A stretch of DNA of 64,000 nt from Streptomyces sp. ISL-10 (GTDB lineage: Bacteria; Actinomycetota; Actinomycetes; Streptomycetales; Streptomycetaceae), in contig NZ_JAGGOJ010000003.1 of NCBI RefSeq assembly GCF_018614575.1, positions 496,001 through 560,000 of the forward strand, written 5' to 3'. A program made the translations under genes and the position numbers. How positions within the stretch are numbered: position 1 is the first letter of the stretch; every line of letters starts with the position of its first letter. Below the pieces are notes generated by a model that ran no database searches, had not been told where the DNA came from, and was given only the letters and a program-made list of their open reading frames with translations. This document shows, piece by piece, positions 16,780 through 25,265 of this stretch.

Positions 16780-17924
16780 CGAACGGGCCGGTCGGAAGGG
16801 CGGGTGCTATGCCCGGGGGCCGGCCGTCGACCGCGGTCGCCGACGCGGGCTGCGCCGCGAGTCCTGGCCGGCTCCGTCCCGTCCCGTCCCGGCCCGGTCT
16901 GTGACCGGCCTTGCGGTCGGTGAACGGGGCCGCCGTCGCCGTGGCTGGTCCGCGACTGTCGCGGAGACCGACTCGCGCGGTCCGCGACCGTTCCGCCGGT
17001 CGGTGACGTGGCGGTGCCTCCGGTTCCTGGCCGTCCCGGCTGATCGGGCCCCGGTCGGTGACGCGGCCGGGGCCGTCTGTCCCGGCGTCCCCGGCACCGG
17101 CTGGTGACACCGCGGTGCCGCGTGTCCCGGCCCGGGCTGTGACCGGCCTTGCGGTCGGTGAACGGGGCCGCCGTCGCCGTGGCTGGTCCGCGACTGTCGC
17201 GGAGACCGACTCGCGCGGTCCGCGACCGTTCCGCCGGTCGGTGACGTGGCGGTGCCTCCGGTTCCTGGCCGTCCCGGCTGATCGGGCCCCGGTCGGTGAC
17301 GCGGCCGGGGCCGTCTGTCCCGGCGTCCCCGGCACCGGTTGGTGACACCGCGGTGCCGCGTGTCCCGGCCCGGGCTGTGACCGGCCTTGCGGTCGGTGAA
17401 CGGGGCCGCCGTCGCCGTGGCTGGTCCGCGACTGTCGCGGAGACCGACTCGCGCGGTCCGCGACCGTTCCGCCGGTCGGTGACGTGGCGGTGCCTCCGGT
17501 TCCTGGCCGTCCCCGGCCCGCGCCGTGATGGGTCCTGCGGTCGGTGGCGCGGCTGCCTGTCGTTGCCGGCTTCGCGACGTCACTCGTGATCGGGCCCCGG
17601 TCGGTGACGCGGCCGGGGCTGTCTGTCCCGGCGTCCCCGGCACCGGTTGGTGACACCGCGGTGCCGCGTGTCCCGGCCCGGGCTGTGACCGGCCTTGCGG
17701 TCGGTGGCGCGGGCGGGGCTGCCACGGAGACCGCGACCCGCGCCGGTCCTGGACCGTCCTGACGGTCGGTGACGCGGCGGCCGAGTGTCCCGGCCCGGGC
17801 TGTGACCGGCCTTGCGGTCGGTGAACGGGGCCGCCGTCGCCGTGGCCGTCCGGACGGTCGGTGACGTCGGCCTCGTCCGCGACGGGGTCGGGGCGCGACC
17901 CACTCGTCGCGGGGCCCGCGTTCG
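16780..17924. repeat. 238-bp tandem repeat array with GGTCGGTG hairpin units
   Basis: Three near-identical direct repeats with period 238 bp begin at 16901, 17139 and 17377 (the third diverges after about 17515), followed by rearranged partial copies to about 17870. The core GGTCGGTG occurs 14 times: 16915, 16998, 17053, 17153, 17236, 17291, 17391, 17474, 17539, 17599, 17699, 17764, 17816, 17856. Most copies are preceded by GAYCG-N5/6-CGGTC, which can fold into a short stem. Long open frames on both strands here are artefacts: 238 is not a multiple of three, so successive copies are read in different frames. No gene is assigned. Confidence 0.85.
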
Positions 17925-19556
17925 TCAGGGACGTCGGACGCCGTAGGGTCTGGCCGGTCGCGGGGCGGGCTCCTGTGAGGGGTCCACGGCCGGGTGTGCG
18001 TTCCGGCCGGGAGGGTGGGGCGGCCGCCGGAGCCGGCCGCGCGTGCGCGGCCGCAGTCGGGCCCGCGCCGCGTCCGCCACGCGGCGCGGCGTCCACGGAA
18101 CGCGGGGACCGTCCACCGGACGCTGTGGCGGTGCGGACGGCCGTGGCGGAACCGCGGGAAGACGGACCACCGCGTCCAGGCCGCCACGCGGGGCCTCCTC
18201 CAGCGTGGCGCGCCCGCCGCCGGCGACGGCGAGCCGCTGCACCAGAGCGAGTCCCAGGCCGCTGCCGCCCCCGGCGGCTCCCGGTGCCCGCCAGAAGCGG
18301 TCGAAGGCGCGGGCACGCTGCTCGGGTGGCAGCCCCGGGCCCTCGTCGACGACGTGCAACTCCACCCAGGAGGACCGCGCTTCGCGCGGGAGACGGCGCG
18401 TCGCGCGTACCTGACGCGTTTCGAGCCGGACCTCGGTCCCGGGCCCGGAGACCCGCAGCGCGTTGGAGAGCAGGTTGTCCAGAATCTGTTCCACCGCCCC
18501 CGGTACGGCGAGCGCAAGGCCGACGCGTTCACCGGCGAGGATCAGCCGGCATCCCTGAGAGGCGAACAACGGGCCCCACGTGGCGGCCCGTTCACGGGCG
18601 CAGCGGTCGAGGTCGACCGGCTCGCGGACGGTGGCGTGCTCCTCGAGACGGGCCATGGCGAGCAGTGTCTCGACCATCCGCGCGAGCCGTTCGGTCTCGG
18701 TCATCGCGGCGGTCAGGTTGGCCCGGGCGACCGGAGCGATCCCGGGCTCCAGGTTGTCCAGCCGCAGCCGCAGCGCGGCGAGGGGCGTCTTGAGCTGGTG
18801 GGACGCCTCGCCCGCGAACGCCCGCTGCGACTGCATCACGTGCTCCAGGCGCGCGGCCGTGTCGTTGAAGGTGCCGGCCAGCCGGCGGACCTCGGGCGGG
18901 CCCGTGGACGTCGCCAGGGTGGCCCGGACGGAGAGGTCTCCGCGTGCCAGCTGGGCGGTCACGGCCTCCAGTTCCATGATGGGGCGGCCGGTCCAGCGGG
19001 CCACGGCGAGTCCCAGCCCCGCGAAGGCCGTCAGGACGAACAGTCCCGCGACGGCGAGCGTCACCCAGACCCGGTGCACCCGCTGGGAGGCCACCTCCGT
19101 GGGCAGCGTCAGGTGCACGGCACCGGAACGCGATGCTCCGGCGGTCACCGGGGCCGCCGCGGCCAGCACCTCCACCCGCCCGTAGCCGCTGGTGCGCACT
19201 TCGGTGGCGGCCCGCCCGCCCAGTGCGGCGCGCACGTGCCTGCGGCCCAGCATGTCGCGGGCCTCGCGGTCGCTCAGCGGGCGGGACGCCGCACGGACCC
19301 TGCCGTCGCGGTCGAGGACGAACACCTCTCCGTCGATCCGCTCGGCACAGTGGTTCACCCGCCGGGCGAGCGCGGCCGTCTGGTGGGAGCCGAGCGAGAG
19401 CCGGGCGTACGCGGCGAGGGCCTCGGCCTCGTCCTCCGCCGTCCGCACCACCCGCTGCCTCTCCGCGCCGCTGTAGACGATGCCCAGCGGTACTTCCAGG
19501 CTGAGCAGCACCAGCACGACGAGGGTGAGATAGCTCAGCCGCAGGCGCCGGGTCAC
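17925..19556 (-). CDS. Two-component sensor histidine kinase
   Basis: 543 residues. Membrane segment 1 is at about 10-28 and segment 2 at about 162-182, enclosing an extracytoplasmic sensor domain; HAMP follows at about 183-235. HisKA carries phospho-acceptor His253 in GEASHQLKTPLAAL. The HATPase has QILDNLLSNALRVSG, VDEGPGLPPE and GSGLGLALVQ. After the ATPase domain there is a Pro/Arg-rich tail of about 80 residues running toward the repeat array, unusual for the family. The GTG start overlaps the regulator stop (GTGA), so the pair is coupled. The signal is unknown. Confidence 0.92.
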   Translation of the reverse strand: MTRRLRLSYLTLVVLVLLSLEVPLGIVYSGAERQRVVRTAEDEAEALAAYARLSLGSHQTAALARRVNHCAERIDGEVFVLDRDGRVRAASRPLSDREARDMLGRRHVRAALGGRAATEVRTSGYGRVEVLAAAAPVTAGASRSGAVHLTLPTEVASQRVHRVWVTLAVAGLFVLTAFAGLGLAVARWTGRPIMELEAVTAQLARGDLSVRATLATSTGPPEVRRLAGTFNDTAARLEHVMQSQRAFAGEASHQLKTPLAALRLRLDNLEPGIAPVARANLTAAMTETERLARMVETLLAMARLEEHATVREPVDLDRCARERAATWGPLFASQGCRLILAGERVGLALAVPGAVEQILDNLLSNALRVSGPGTEVRLETRQVRATRRLPREARSSWVELHVVDEGPGLPPEQRARAFDRFWRAPGAAGGGSGLGLALVQRLAVAGGGRATLEEAPRGGLDAVVRLPAVPPRPSAPPQRPVDGPRVPWTPRRVADAARARLRPRTRGRLRRPPHPPGRNAHPAVDPSQEPAPRPARPYGVRRP

Positions 19557-20392
19557 GGCCGCGGTACCCGGTCCGGGGCCGACGCCGGCCGCCCGTCGCC
19601 CGCCTGGGCGGGGAACGAGACCTGGTCCGTCAGCCGGAAGCCGACACCGCGCACGGTCTCGATCCAGCGGGCGTCACCGAGCTTGCGCCGCAGGGTCGCC
19701 ACGTGGACGTCCAGCGTCCTGGTCGGGCCGTGGAAGTGCGGGTCCCACACCTGGTCGATGATCTGCCGACGGGTGTACACGGCACCGGGATCCTCCGCCA
19801 GCAGGGCCAGCAGGTCGAACTCCTTGGGCGTGAGGGCCACTTGTTCGAAGCCCAGCCGGACCTGGCGGGTGCGCCGGTCGACGACGAGCCCTCCCGGCCG
19901 GGCGGATCCCGCCCCGTCGGACGCCCGCCGGATGTGGGCGTCGGGCGCCGGGTCCGTGCCGGGGGTGCCGGCCGCAGGCTCCGGCAGGGCGGTCACCGAC
20001 GGCCGGGCCGGTTCCGGCGGACCGGTGAAGCCGTGGGCGGCAACGGCCGTGCGCCGGGTGACCGCCCGGACCCGGGCGATCAGCTCACGGAGGCTGAAGG
20101 GTTTCGCCAGGTAGTCGTCGGCCCCGATCTCCAGACCGACGATCCGGTCGGCCTCCCCGCCCCGTGCGGTGAGCATGATGATGGGCACGTCGGAGACCTG
20201 ACGGATGCGTCGGCAGACGTCGATACCGTCGATGTCGGGCAGGCCGAGATCCAGCAGGACGATGTCCCCGTAGGGCGCGCCGAGCGCCTCGGTGCCGGTG
20301 GCGACACGTTGCACCGCCAGGCCGTAGCGCGCCAGCCCTTCGGCGAGGGGCTCGGCGATGGTGTCGTCGTCCTCGATGAGCAACACCCGCAT
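19553..20392 (-). CDS. OmpR/PhoB-family response regulator
   Basis: 279 residues. The receiver domain has the acidic cluster EDDD at 7-10, phospho-acceptor Asp48 (VLLDLGLPDIDG), MLTARG and the conserved Lys of YLAKPFSLREL. A Pro/Ala-rich linker of about 50 residues, longer than usual, joins the C-terminal winged helix (VALTPKEFDLLALLAEDPG, TLDVHVATLRRKLGD). The ATG at 20392 starts the receiver fold and has GGGAAG about 7 bp upstream. It is cotranscribed with the kinase and divergent from the carbonic anhydrase gene. Confidence 0.92.
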   Translation of the reverse strand: MRVLLIEDDDTIAEPLAEGLARYGLAVQRVATGTEALGAPYGDIVLLDLGLPDIDGIDVCRRIRQVSDVPIIMLTARGGEADRIVGLEIGADDYLAKPFSLRELIARVRAVTRRTAVAAHGFTGPPEPARPSVTALPEPAAGTPGTDPAPDAHIRRASDGAGSARPGGLVVDRRTRQVRLGFEQVALTPKEFDLLALLAEDPGAVYTRRQIIDQVWDPHFHGPTRTLDVHVATLRRKLGDARWIETVRGVGFRLTDQVSFPAQAGDGRPASAPDRVPRP

Positions 20393-20735
20393 GGTCGTCT
20401 TCCCATCCGTCCGTTCTCGGCGACACGTCGGGGCCCTGCCGGGCGCGCAGTCCAATTGCGCGCGTCAAGTGCCTTGTGTGCAGGGCGAGTTCGGCATCTG
20501 CACCGTACAACAGGGGGTCGCCGGGAAGATCGTGACTCATCCCACGCCCGACGACCCGCGTTCTGGGCCGTGTTCTGCGTACACGCCCCGTCGCCGCAGA
20601 GAACTGGCCGGATCATGTGCGCGCCTTGGCGTGCTGCTGGCCTGGCTTTGACAACCGTCTCCCTACGGTCGTTGCCACAGTCCGCAGGTGCCGCCCCCCG
20701 AGGTGTGCGCCGCTGCGAACCCCCAGGAGGCAACC
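20393..20735. promoter_or_regulatory. Divergent control region, two-component system / carbonic anhydrase
   Basis: 343 bp without a gene. TTGACA at 20648-20653 (plus) fits a -35 box for the carbonic anhydrase gene, but no good -10 follows at the right distance. The imperfect inverted repeat ACCGT-CTCCCT-ACGGT lies within 20655-20668. The regulator encoded on the left may act here; this is inference from layout only. Confidence 0.35.
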
Positions 20736-21338
20736 ATGCAGGCCCTTCTCGACCATGCGCGTTCTTTCCACCGGAATCCGGGCTGGGACGCCGACACTCT
20801 GCGCGCCCTGGCGGCCGGCCAGTCGCCCGAGGCCATGGTCATCAGCTGTTCGGACTCCCGCGTCGTCCCCGCGCTGATCACCGGTGCCGGGCCGGGCGAG
20901 ATCTTCGAACTGCGCAACGCGGGCAACATCGTGCCCCCGCCCGGCTCGGGCGTCCCCTCCGGCGAGGCCGCGACCATCGAGTACGCGCTCGACGTGCTGG
21001 GCGTGCGCGACGTGGTGGTGTGCGGCCACTCACACTGCGGGGCGATGGACGCCCTGGCCTCGGGCAGCGACCTGTCCGAACTCCCGGGCGTGGCGGCGTG
21101 GCTGTCGCTGGTGCGGCCCGCGCTCGCCCCGTACCTCGGCCCGGGCACCGGCAAGGATGAGCGGCTCGAGCACATCGTGCAGCGCAACATCGTGCACCAG
21201 TTGTCGGTGCTGAGCTCGTATCCGGCGGCCCGCCGGCTCATGAACGCGGGCGCCCTCCGCCTGCACGGCTGGTACTACCGCGTCGAGACCGGTGCGCTGC
21301 TGGAGCTCGGGGCCGACGGGACGTTCGAGGCCCGCTGA
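20736..21338 (+). CDS. Beta-class carbonic anhydrase
   Basis: Interconverts CO2 and bicarbonate with an active-site zinc. 200 residues with the complete beta-CA signature: AMVISCSDSRVVPALI (zinc Cys and the Asp-Arg dyad), IFELRNAGNIVPP and VVVCGHSHCGAMDAL (zinc His and Cys). The ATG at 20736 follows AGGAGG at 20725-20730; a longer frame is not needed. It is directly upstream of a SulP transporter on the same strand (61-bp gap), which suggests joint bicarbonate handling. Confidence 0.94.
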   Translation: MQALLDHARSFHRNPGWDADTLRALAAGQSPEAMVISCSDSRVVPALITGAGPGEIFELRNAGNIVPPPGSGVPSGEAATIEYALDVLGVRDVVVCGHSHCGAMDALASGSDLSELPGVAAWLSLVRPALAPYLGPGTGKDERLEHIVQRNIVHQLSVLSSYPAARRLMNAGALRLHGWYYRVETGALLELGADGTFEAR

Positions 21339-21399
21339 CGCCGCCGCCCACCCGCTCGGCCCCTGTCGCACCGAACGGCTCCCCCCAAAGGACCCCCTC

Positions 21400-23415
21400 A
21401 TGACTTCCCCCACCCGAAAACGCGCCCGCCACGCCCGCCCCCCGAGCAGGACCTTCCCCACACGTCCCGCCACTGGGCAACGCCCCGCCGGCGGCGCCGG
21501 GGACCAGCGCCCCACCCTCGCCGAAGAACTGCGCGGAGCCTCACTCGTCACCGAGATCGTGGCGTCGTTCGTCGTCTTCCTCGTCGCCCTGCCCCTGTGC
21601 ATCGGAGTGGCTGTCGCCTCGGGCGCACCCGCCGAACTCGGCATCATCTCCGGTGTGGTCGGCGGGCTGGTCGTCGGCCTGATGCGCGGCAGCACCCTCC
21701 AGGTGAGCGGGCCCGCGGCCGGGCTCGCCGCGCTGGTCGCGGAGGCCATCGCCGCGCACGGAGCGGCGACGCTCGGCATCATCGTGCTGGCGTCAGGAGT
21801 CCTCCAGATCGCCCTCGCGCTCATCAAGCTCGGCCGGATGTTCCAGGCGATCTCCGTGGCCGTGGTCCAGGGCATGCTGGCGGGCATCGGTCTGCCCCTC
21901 ATGATCAGCCAGTCCTACGTGCTGGCGGACAGCAAGGCTCCGGGCACCCCCGTGGAGAACATGCTGGGCCTGCCCGGTCTGGTCGACACGGCGCTGAGTT
22001 CCACCGACGCCCTGATCGCCACGGCGCTCGGCCTCGCGACCGTGGCGCTGTGCTTCGTCTGGAAGAAGGCGCCCGGTCCCGTGGCCAGGATACCGGCGCC
22101 GCTGGTCGCGGTCGCCGTGGGCATGGCGGTGGCCGCGCTTCCCGGGGTGCGGATCAACACCCTCCGAGTGGGCGACCTGGTCGCCTCCGTTCACCTCCCC
22201 GGAGCCACGGAGTTCGCGTCGCTGGCGGACCCGGCCGTGCTGGCCACCGTGCTCACCTTCACGGTGATCGCCTCGGCGGAGAGTCTGTTCACCGCCGCCG
22301 CCGTGGACCGTATGCACTCCGGTCCCCGCACCCGCTACAACACCGAACTGCTCTCCCAGGGCGTGGGCAACACGGTGTGCGGCACCCTGGGCGCGCTGCC
22401 CATGACGGCCGTGGTCGCCCGCAGTTCGGCCAATGTCCAGGCGGGAGCTAGGACACGGCTTTCCCGCACCCTGCACGGACTGTGGCTGCTGGGCTTCGCC
22501 ATCCTGCTGCCCGGCCTCCTCGCGCTGATCCCCATCACGGTGCTTGCCGGGGTGCTGGTGCACAGCGGCTGGAAGCTCCTCGCGCCGGACCAGTTCCCGC
22601 GGTTGTGGAAGCAGGACAAGGGAGAGGCGGTCGTGATGGTCGTCACCACCCTCGCGATCTTCGGTACGGCCCTGCTGGAGGGCGTCCTCATCGGTCTGGC
22701 CGCGGGTGTCGTCCTCGCCGTGCTCCGCATGTCCCGGACCACCGTGCGGCACAGCAGCGACGGGGACACCGCGAAACTCACGATGACCGGCAGCGCCACC
22801 TTCATCAGGCTCCCTCAGCTGCTCGACGCGCTCGACGCCGTCGCCGCGGCCGGCAGCCCCCGGATCCGGCTCGACCTGACGGCCATGACCCACCTCGACC
22901 ACGCATGCCGCGTCCAGATCGACGAGTTCGTGACCCAGCAGCGCAGGAGCGGAACGGTCCGGGTGGAACTGCTGCTCCCGAGCGGCTCGAAGGACGCTCC
23001 CGCGGCGCAGCCCGGCGGGCCGGTGCCCGGAAACGGCGTGCCGGTGCCGGTGCCTGGTAACGGCGTGCCCGTGCCGGTGCCTGAAAACGGCGTGCCCGGA
23101 CCGGCGCCGGCGGGGGAGGAGCGGGCGGACCTTCCGTACCGCCGCGCGGCCCGGTCCGCCGCGGGCCGGGTGGCCGCGCCACCCCGTCCCGACTCCGAAC
23201 CGCTCGCGCCCGACCGGGAGTTCGACGGAGCGGCCGCGACAGAGCGGTTCGACGTCGGTGAGTGGGAGGAGGCGTACGTGAGTGAGACCCCCCTTCACGA
23301 CACCGGCACGGCCCAGTGGTCCCAGCACCGCCGCGACCCGAGGCGCTCGAACGCCGCCCGCAGCGGTCGGCACGCCGCAAAATCTCCCGGCCCGGACGAC
23401 ATCCTTCACCGGTGA
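21400..23415 (+). CDS. SulP-family anion (probable bicarbonate) transporter with STAS domain
   Basis: 671 residues. A short basic N-terminus precedes about 10-12 membrane helices starting ASFVVFLVALPLCIGVAVASG. Then comes the SulP core (STLQVSGPAAGLAALVAEAI, NTELLSQGVGNTVCGTLGAL, PMTAVVARSSANVQAGARTR) and a cytoplasmic STAS-like domain (about 450-525). The final roughly 130 residues are low complexity with three PVPGNGVPV nonapeptides. SulP proteins move sulfate, bicarbonate or related anions; the adjoining carbonic anhydrase favours bicarbonate. ATG at 21400, AAAGGA 8-13 bp upstream. Confidence 0.88.
   Translation: MTSPTRKRARHARPPSRTFPTRPATGQRPAGGAGDQRPTLAEELRGASLVTEIVASFVVFLVALPLCIGVAVASGAPAELGIISGVVGGLVVGLMRGSTLQVSGPAAGLAALVAEAIAAHGAATLGIIVLASGVLQIALALIKLGRMFQAISVAVVQGMLAGIGLPLMISQSYVLADSKAPGTPVENMLGLPGLVDTALSSTDALIATALGLATVALCFVWKKAPGPVARIPAPLVAVAVGMAVAALPGVRINTLRVGDLVASVHLPGATEFASLADPAVLATVLTFTVIASAESLFTAAAVDRMHSGPRTRYNTELLSQGVGNTVCGTLGALPMTAVVARSSANVQAGARTRLSRTLHGLWLLGFAILLPGLLALIPITVLAGVLVHSGWKLLAPDQFPRLWKQDKGEAVVMVVTTLAIFGTALLEGVLIGLAAGVVLAVLRMSRTTVRHSSDGDTAKLTMTGSATFIRLPQLLDALDAVAAAGSPRIRLDLTAMTHLDHACRVQIDEFVTQQRRSGTVRVELLLPSGSKDAPAAQPGGPVPGNGVPVPVPGNGVPVPVPENGVPGPAPAGEERADLPYRRAARSAAGRVAAPPRPDSEPLAPDREFDGAAATERFDVGEWEEAYVSETPLHDTGTAQWSQHRRDPRRSNAARSGRHAAKSPGPDDILHR
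23020..23100 (+). repeat. Three 27-bp tandem repeats inside the SulP gene
   Basis: The unit begins CCGGTGCCTGGTAACGGCG, is 27 bp long and occurs at 23020, 23047 and 23074 with a few substitutions. It encodes the repeated PVPGNGVPV peptide in the C-terminal tail, so copy number can vary without shifting the frame. Confidence 0.88.
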
Positions 23416-23422
23416 ACCGGCG

Positions 23423-23444
23423 GGGTCTCCTCCTGGGGAGACTC
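23423..23444. terminator. Short hairpin between convergent SulP and GNAT genes
   Basis: Stem GGGTCTCC / GGAGACTC (one G-T pair) with a 6-nt loop. It sits in the 27-bp gap between converging genes. Next to it, TTCACCGGTGAA (23405-23416) is a perfect 12-bp palindrome covering the SulP stop. Modest strength. Confidence 0.45.
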
Positions 23445-23991
23445 AGGGCTCGCCAATCGCCGAGGCTGCCGACAGCCGCCGTGCGTAGCGCACTTCGGGG
23501 ATGGCAACCCCGTCGACCTCGAACGGCTCCTCCGCGCCGTCCGGCACGAATCCGGCCCGCTCGTAGAAGCGGCGGGCGCGTGCGTTCTCCTTGAGCACCC
23601 ACAGCTGCATCCGTACGAAACCGCTCGCGCGTGCCCGCCCGGTCAGCTCCGCCATCAGTGCGTGGCCGACGCCGGAGGACATCCGTTCGGGCAGGACGTA
23701 GAGGGCGTAGAGCTCGCAGGCCCCAAGCGGAGCGTCCTCGTCCCGCGACGGTCCGAAGCAGCCCCAGCCGATCACGTCCCCGTCCCGCTCCGCGACCACA
23801 TCGGTGACCTCGGTGACCTCGGTGCCGTCGGCCGGATACCGGCGGCGCCGCACCGCGTCCTCCTCGACACTCATGGCGTCCAGATACGACTGGGGCATCA
23901 GCCCGGCGTACGCGTGGCGCCACCCGCCCACCCGGACCGCGGCGACCGCCTCGCAGTCGTCGACGGTCATGTCCCGCACCTTCACCGTCAT
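23443..23991 (-). CDS. GNAT-family N-acetyltransferase
   Basis: 182 residues, single GNAT domain: VRDMTVDDCEAVAAVRVGGW at the start, LYALYVLPERMSSGVGHALM (strand 4 and the acetyl-CoA pyrophosphate loop, Q/R-x-x-G-x-G/A variant SSGVGH), then LWVLKENARARRFYERAGFV, the standard closing motif. The acceptor substrate is unknown. The ATG at 23991 begins the domain and has GGGAGG upstream; a longer frame to 24054 is not supported. Confidence 0.85.
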   Translation of the reverse strand: MTVKVRDMTVDDCEAVAAVRVGGWRHAYAGLMPQSYLDAMSVEEDAVRRRRYPADGTEVTEVTDVVAERDGDVIGWGCFGPSRDEDAPLGACELYALYVLPERMSSGVGHALMAELTGRARASGFVRMQLWVLKENARARRFYERAGFVPDGAEEPFEVDGVAIPEVRYARRLSAASAIGEP

Positions 23992-24085
23992 CGGTCCGCG
24001 CCCTCCCTCGCCGTCGTGCACCGCAGACTGCCCGCCGTCCCTCACCGGCGCCACCCATAATCCGGCGCCCGCCGGTGGCGGCGGG

Positions 24086-25129
24086 TCAGAGCAGTGTCAG
24101 CTGGGTCGGTTCGTCCCCGGCGTGCAGGGCTTCCGGCTCCGTCCGCACCGGCGGGCGCCGGTGACCGCCGGGACGGGCCGAAGGGCCGATCCCGAACTCC
24201 GTCGCCAGCTCGTGCACATGACGGGTGATACGGCGCTGGTACCACTTGGGGGCGTAGGCGCCCTCGGCGTACAGCCGCTCGTAGCGCGCGACCAGGTGCG
24301 GATGGTGCTCCCGCAGCCAGGCCATGTACCACTCGCGGGCGCCCGGCCGCAGATGCAGCACGAGCGGCGTCACCGAGGTCGCCCCTGACTCCGCGATCGC
24401 GCGGACCGTCGCCCGCAGCTGGTCCGGATGGTCGCCGATGAACGGGATGACGGGCGCCATCAGCACTCCGCAGCCGATCCCGGCGTCGGTCAGGGCGCGT
24501 ACGACGCCGAGCCGGCGCTCGGGGGAGGGCGTGCCCGGCTCGACGGTGCGCCACAGCTCGCGGTCGGTGAAGCCGACGGAGACGGAGATGCCGACCTCGG
24601 TGACCTCGGCGGCCTGCCGCAGTAGATCGAGGTCGCGCAGGATCAGCGTGCCCTTGGTCAGGATGGAGAAGGGATTCGCGTGGTCCCGCAGCGCCGAGAT
24701 GATGCCCGGCATCAGCCGGTAGCGGCCCTCGGCCCGCTGGTAGCAGTCCACATTCGTGCCCATGGCGACATGCGCGCCCTGCCACTGCCGGGAGGCGAGC
24801 TGGCGGCGCAGCAGCTCCGGGGCATTGATCTTCACCACGATCTGGGAGTCGAAGCCCAGCCCGGTGTCGAGGTCGAGATAGCTGTGGGTCTTGCGGGCGA
24901 AGCAGTACACACAGGCGTGCGTGCAGCCCCGGTAGGGGTTCACCGTCCATTCGAACGGCATCCGGGACGCACCCGGCACCCGGTTGAGGATCGAGCGGGC
25001 GCGGACCTCGTGGAAGGTGATGCCCCGGAACTCGGGGGTGTCGAAGGTGCGGGTGGTCACCGCCGATGCCCCGAACAGGGCGGATTCCCCGCCGATGGCG
25101 GAGCCGTCGGCCAGATTGTCCCAGCGCAT
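24086..25129 (-). CDS. Rv2578c-type radical SAM protein
   Basis: 347 residues. Radical SAM domain with the [4Fe-4S] motif C-x3-C-x2-C in YRGCTHACVYCFARKTHSYL, followed by VVKINAPELLRRQL, VAMGTNVDCYQ and the SILTKGTLILRDLDLL segment. The family (Rv2578c of Mycobacterium, SplB-like) is of unknown function; spore-photoproduct-lyase-like DNA repair has been suggested from fold similarity. The start at 25129 (MRWDNL) has a perfect AGGAGG 5 bp upstream and was preferred to an ATG/TTG frame start 7 codons earlier. A LexA-type box lies in its promoter. Confidence 0.88.
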   Translation of the reverse strand: MRWDNLADGSAIGGESALFGASAVTTRTFDTPEFRGITFHEVRARSILNRVPGASRMPFEWTVNPYRGCTHACVYCFARKTHSYLDLDTGLGFDSQIVVKINAPELLRRQLASRQWQGAHVAMGTNVDCYQRAEGRYRLMPGIISALRDHANPFSILTKGTLILRDLDLLRQAAEVTEVGISVSVGFTDRELWRTVEPGTPSPERRLGVVRALTDAGIGCGVLMAPVIPFIGDHPDQLRATVRAIAESGATSVTPLVLHLRPGAREWYMAWLREHHPHLVARYERLYAEGAYAPKWYQRRITRHVHELATEFGIGPSARPGGHRRPPVRTEPEALHAGDEPTQLTLL

Positions 25130-25157
25130 GGGTGCCTCCTCGCTCAGCACTGACCAC

Positions 25158-25190
25158 AGAATAGAACACGTGTTCCCATGATCGCTTCAA
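25158..25190 (-). promoter_or_regulatory. LexA-like (SOS) box and promoter of the radical SAM gene
   Basis: GAACACGTGTTC at 25164-25175 is a perfect palindrome of the form GAAC-N4-GTTC, the core of the Gram-positive LexA box. With its flanks it matches 13 of 14 positions of CGAACRNRYGTTYC. On the minus strand TTGAAG (25190-25185) and TTCTAT or TATTCT flank it at promoter-like distances, so the box overlaps the -35/-10 interval. Confidence 0.65.
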
Positions 25191-25265
25191 GCGGGATTTG
25201 GGGCGGCGGGCCCGAGGTGATTGGCTGGCCGCATCCCGATGGAGCGACTGCTGGAGGAACAGGAC

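Noticed and set aside
16421..18532. Very long minus-strand open frames (430-700 codons) through the 238-bp repeats
   Set aside because: The repeat unit is not a multiple of three, so the same DNA is read in different frames from copy to copy. The products are Arg/Pro/Gly low complexity, and the frames overlap the kinase and HEAT genes.
20648..20677. TTGACA as a full promoter for the carbonic anhydrase
   Set aside because: No acceptable -10 at 16-19 bp; kept only as a note in the intergenic entry.
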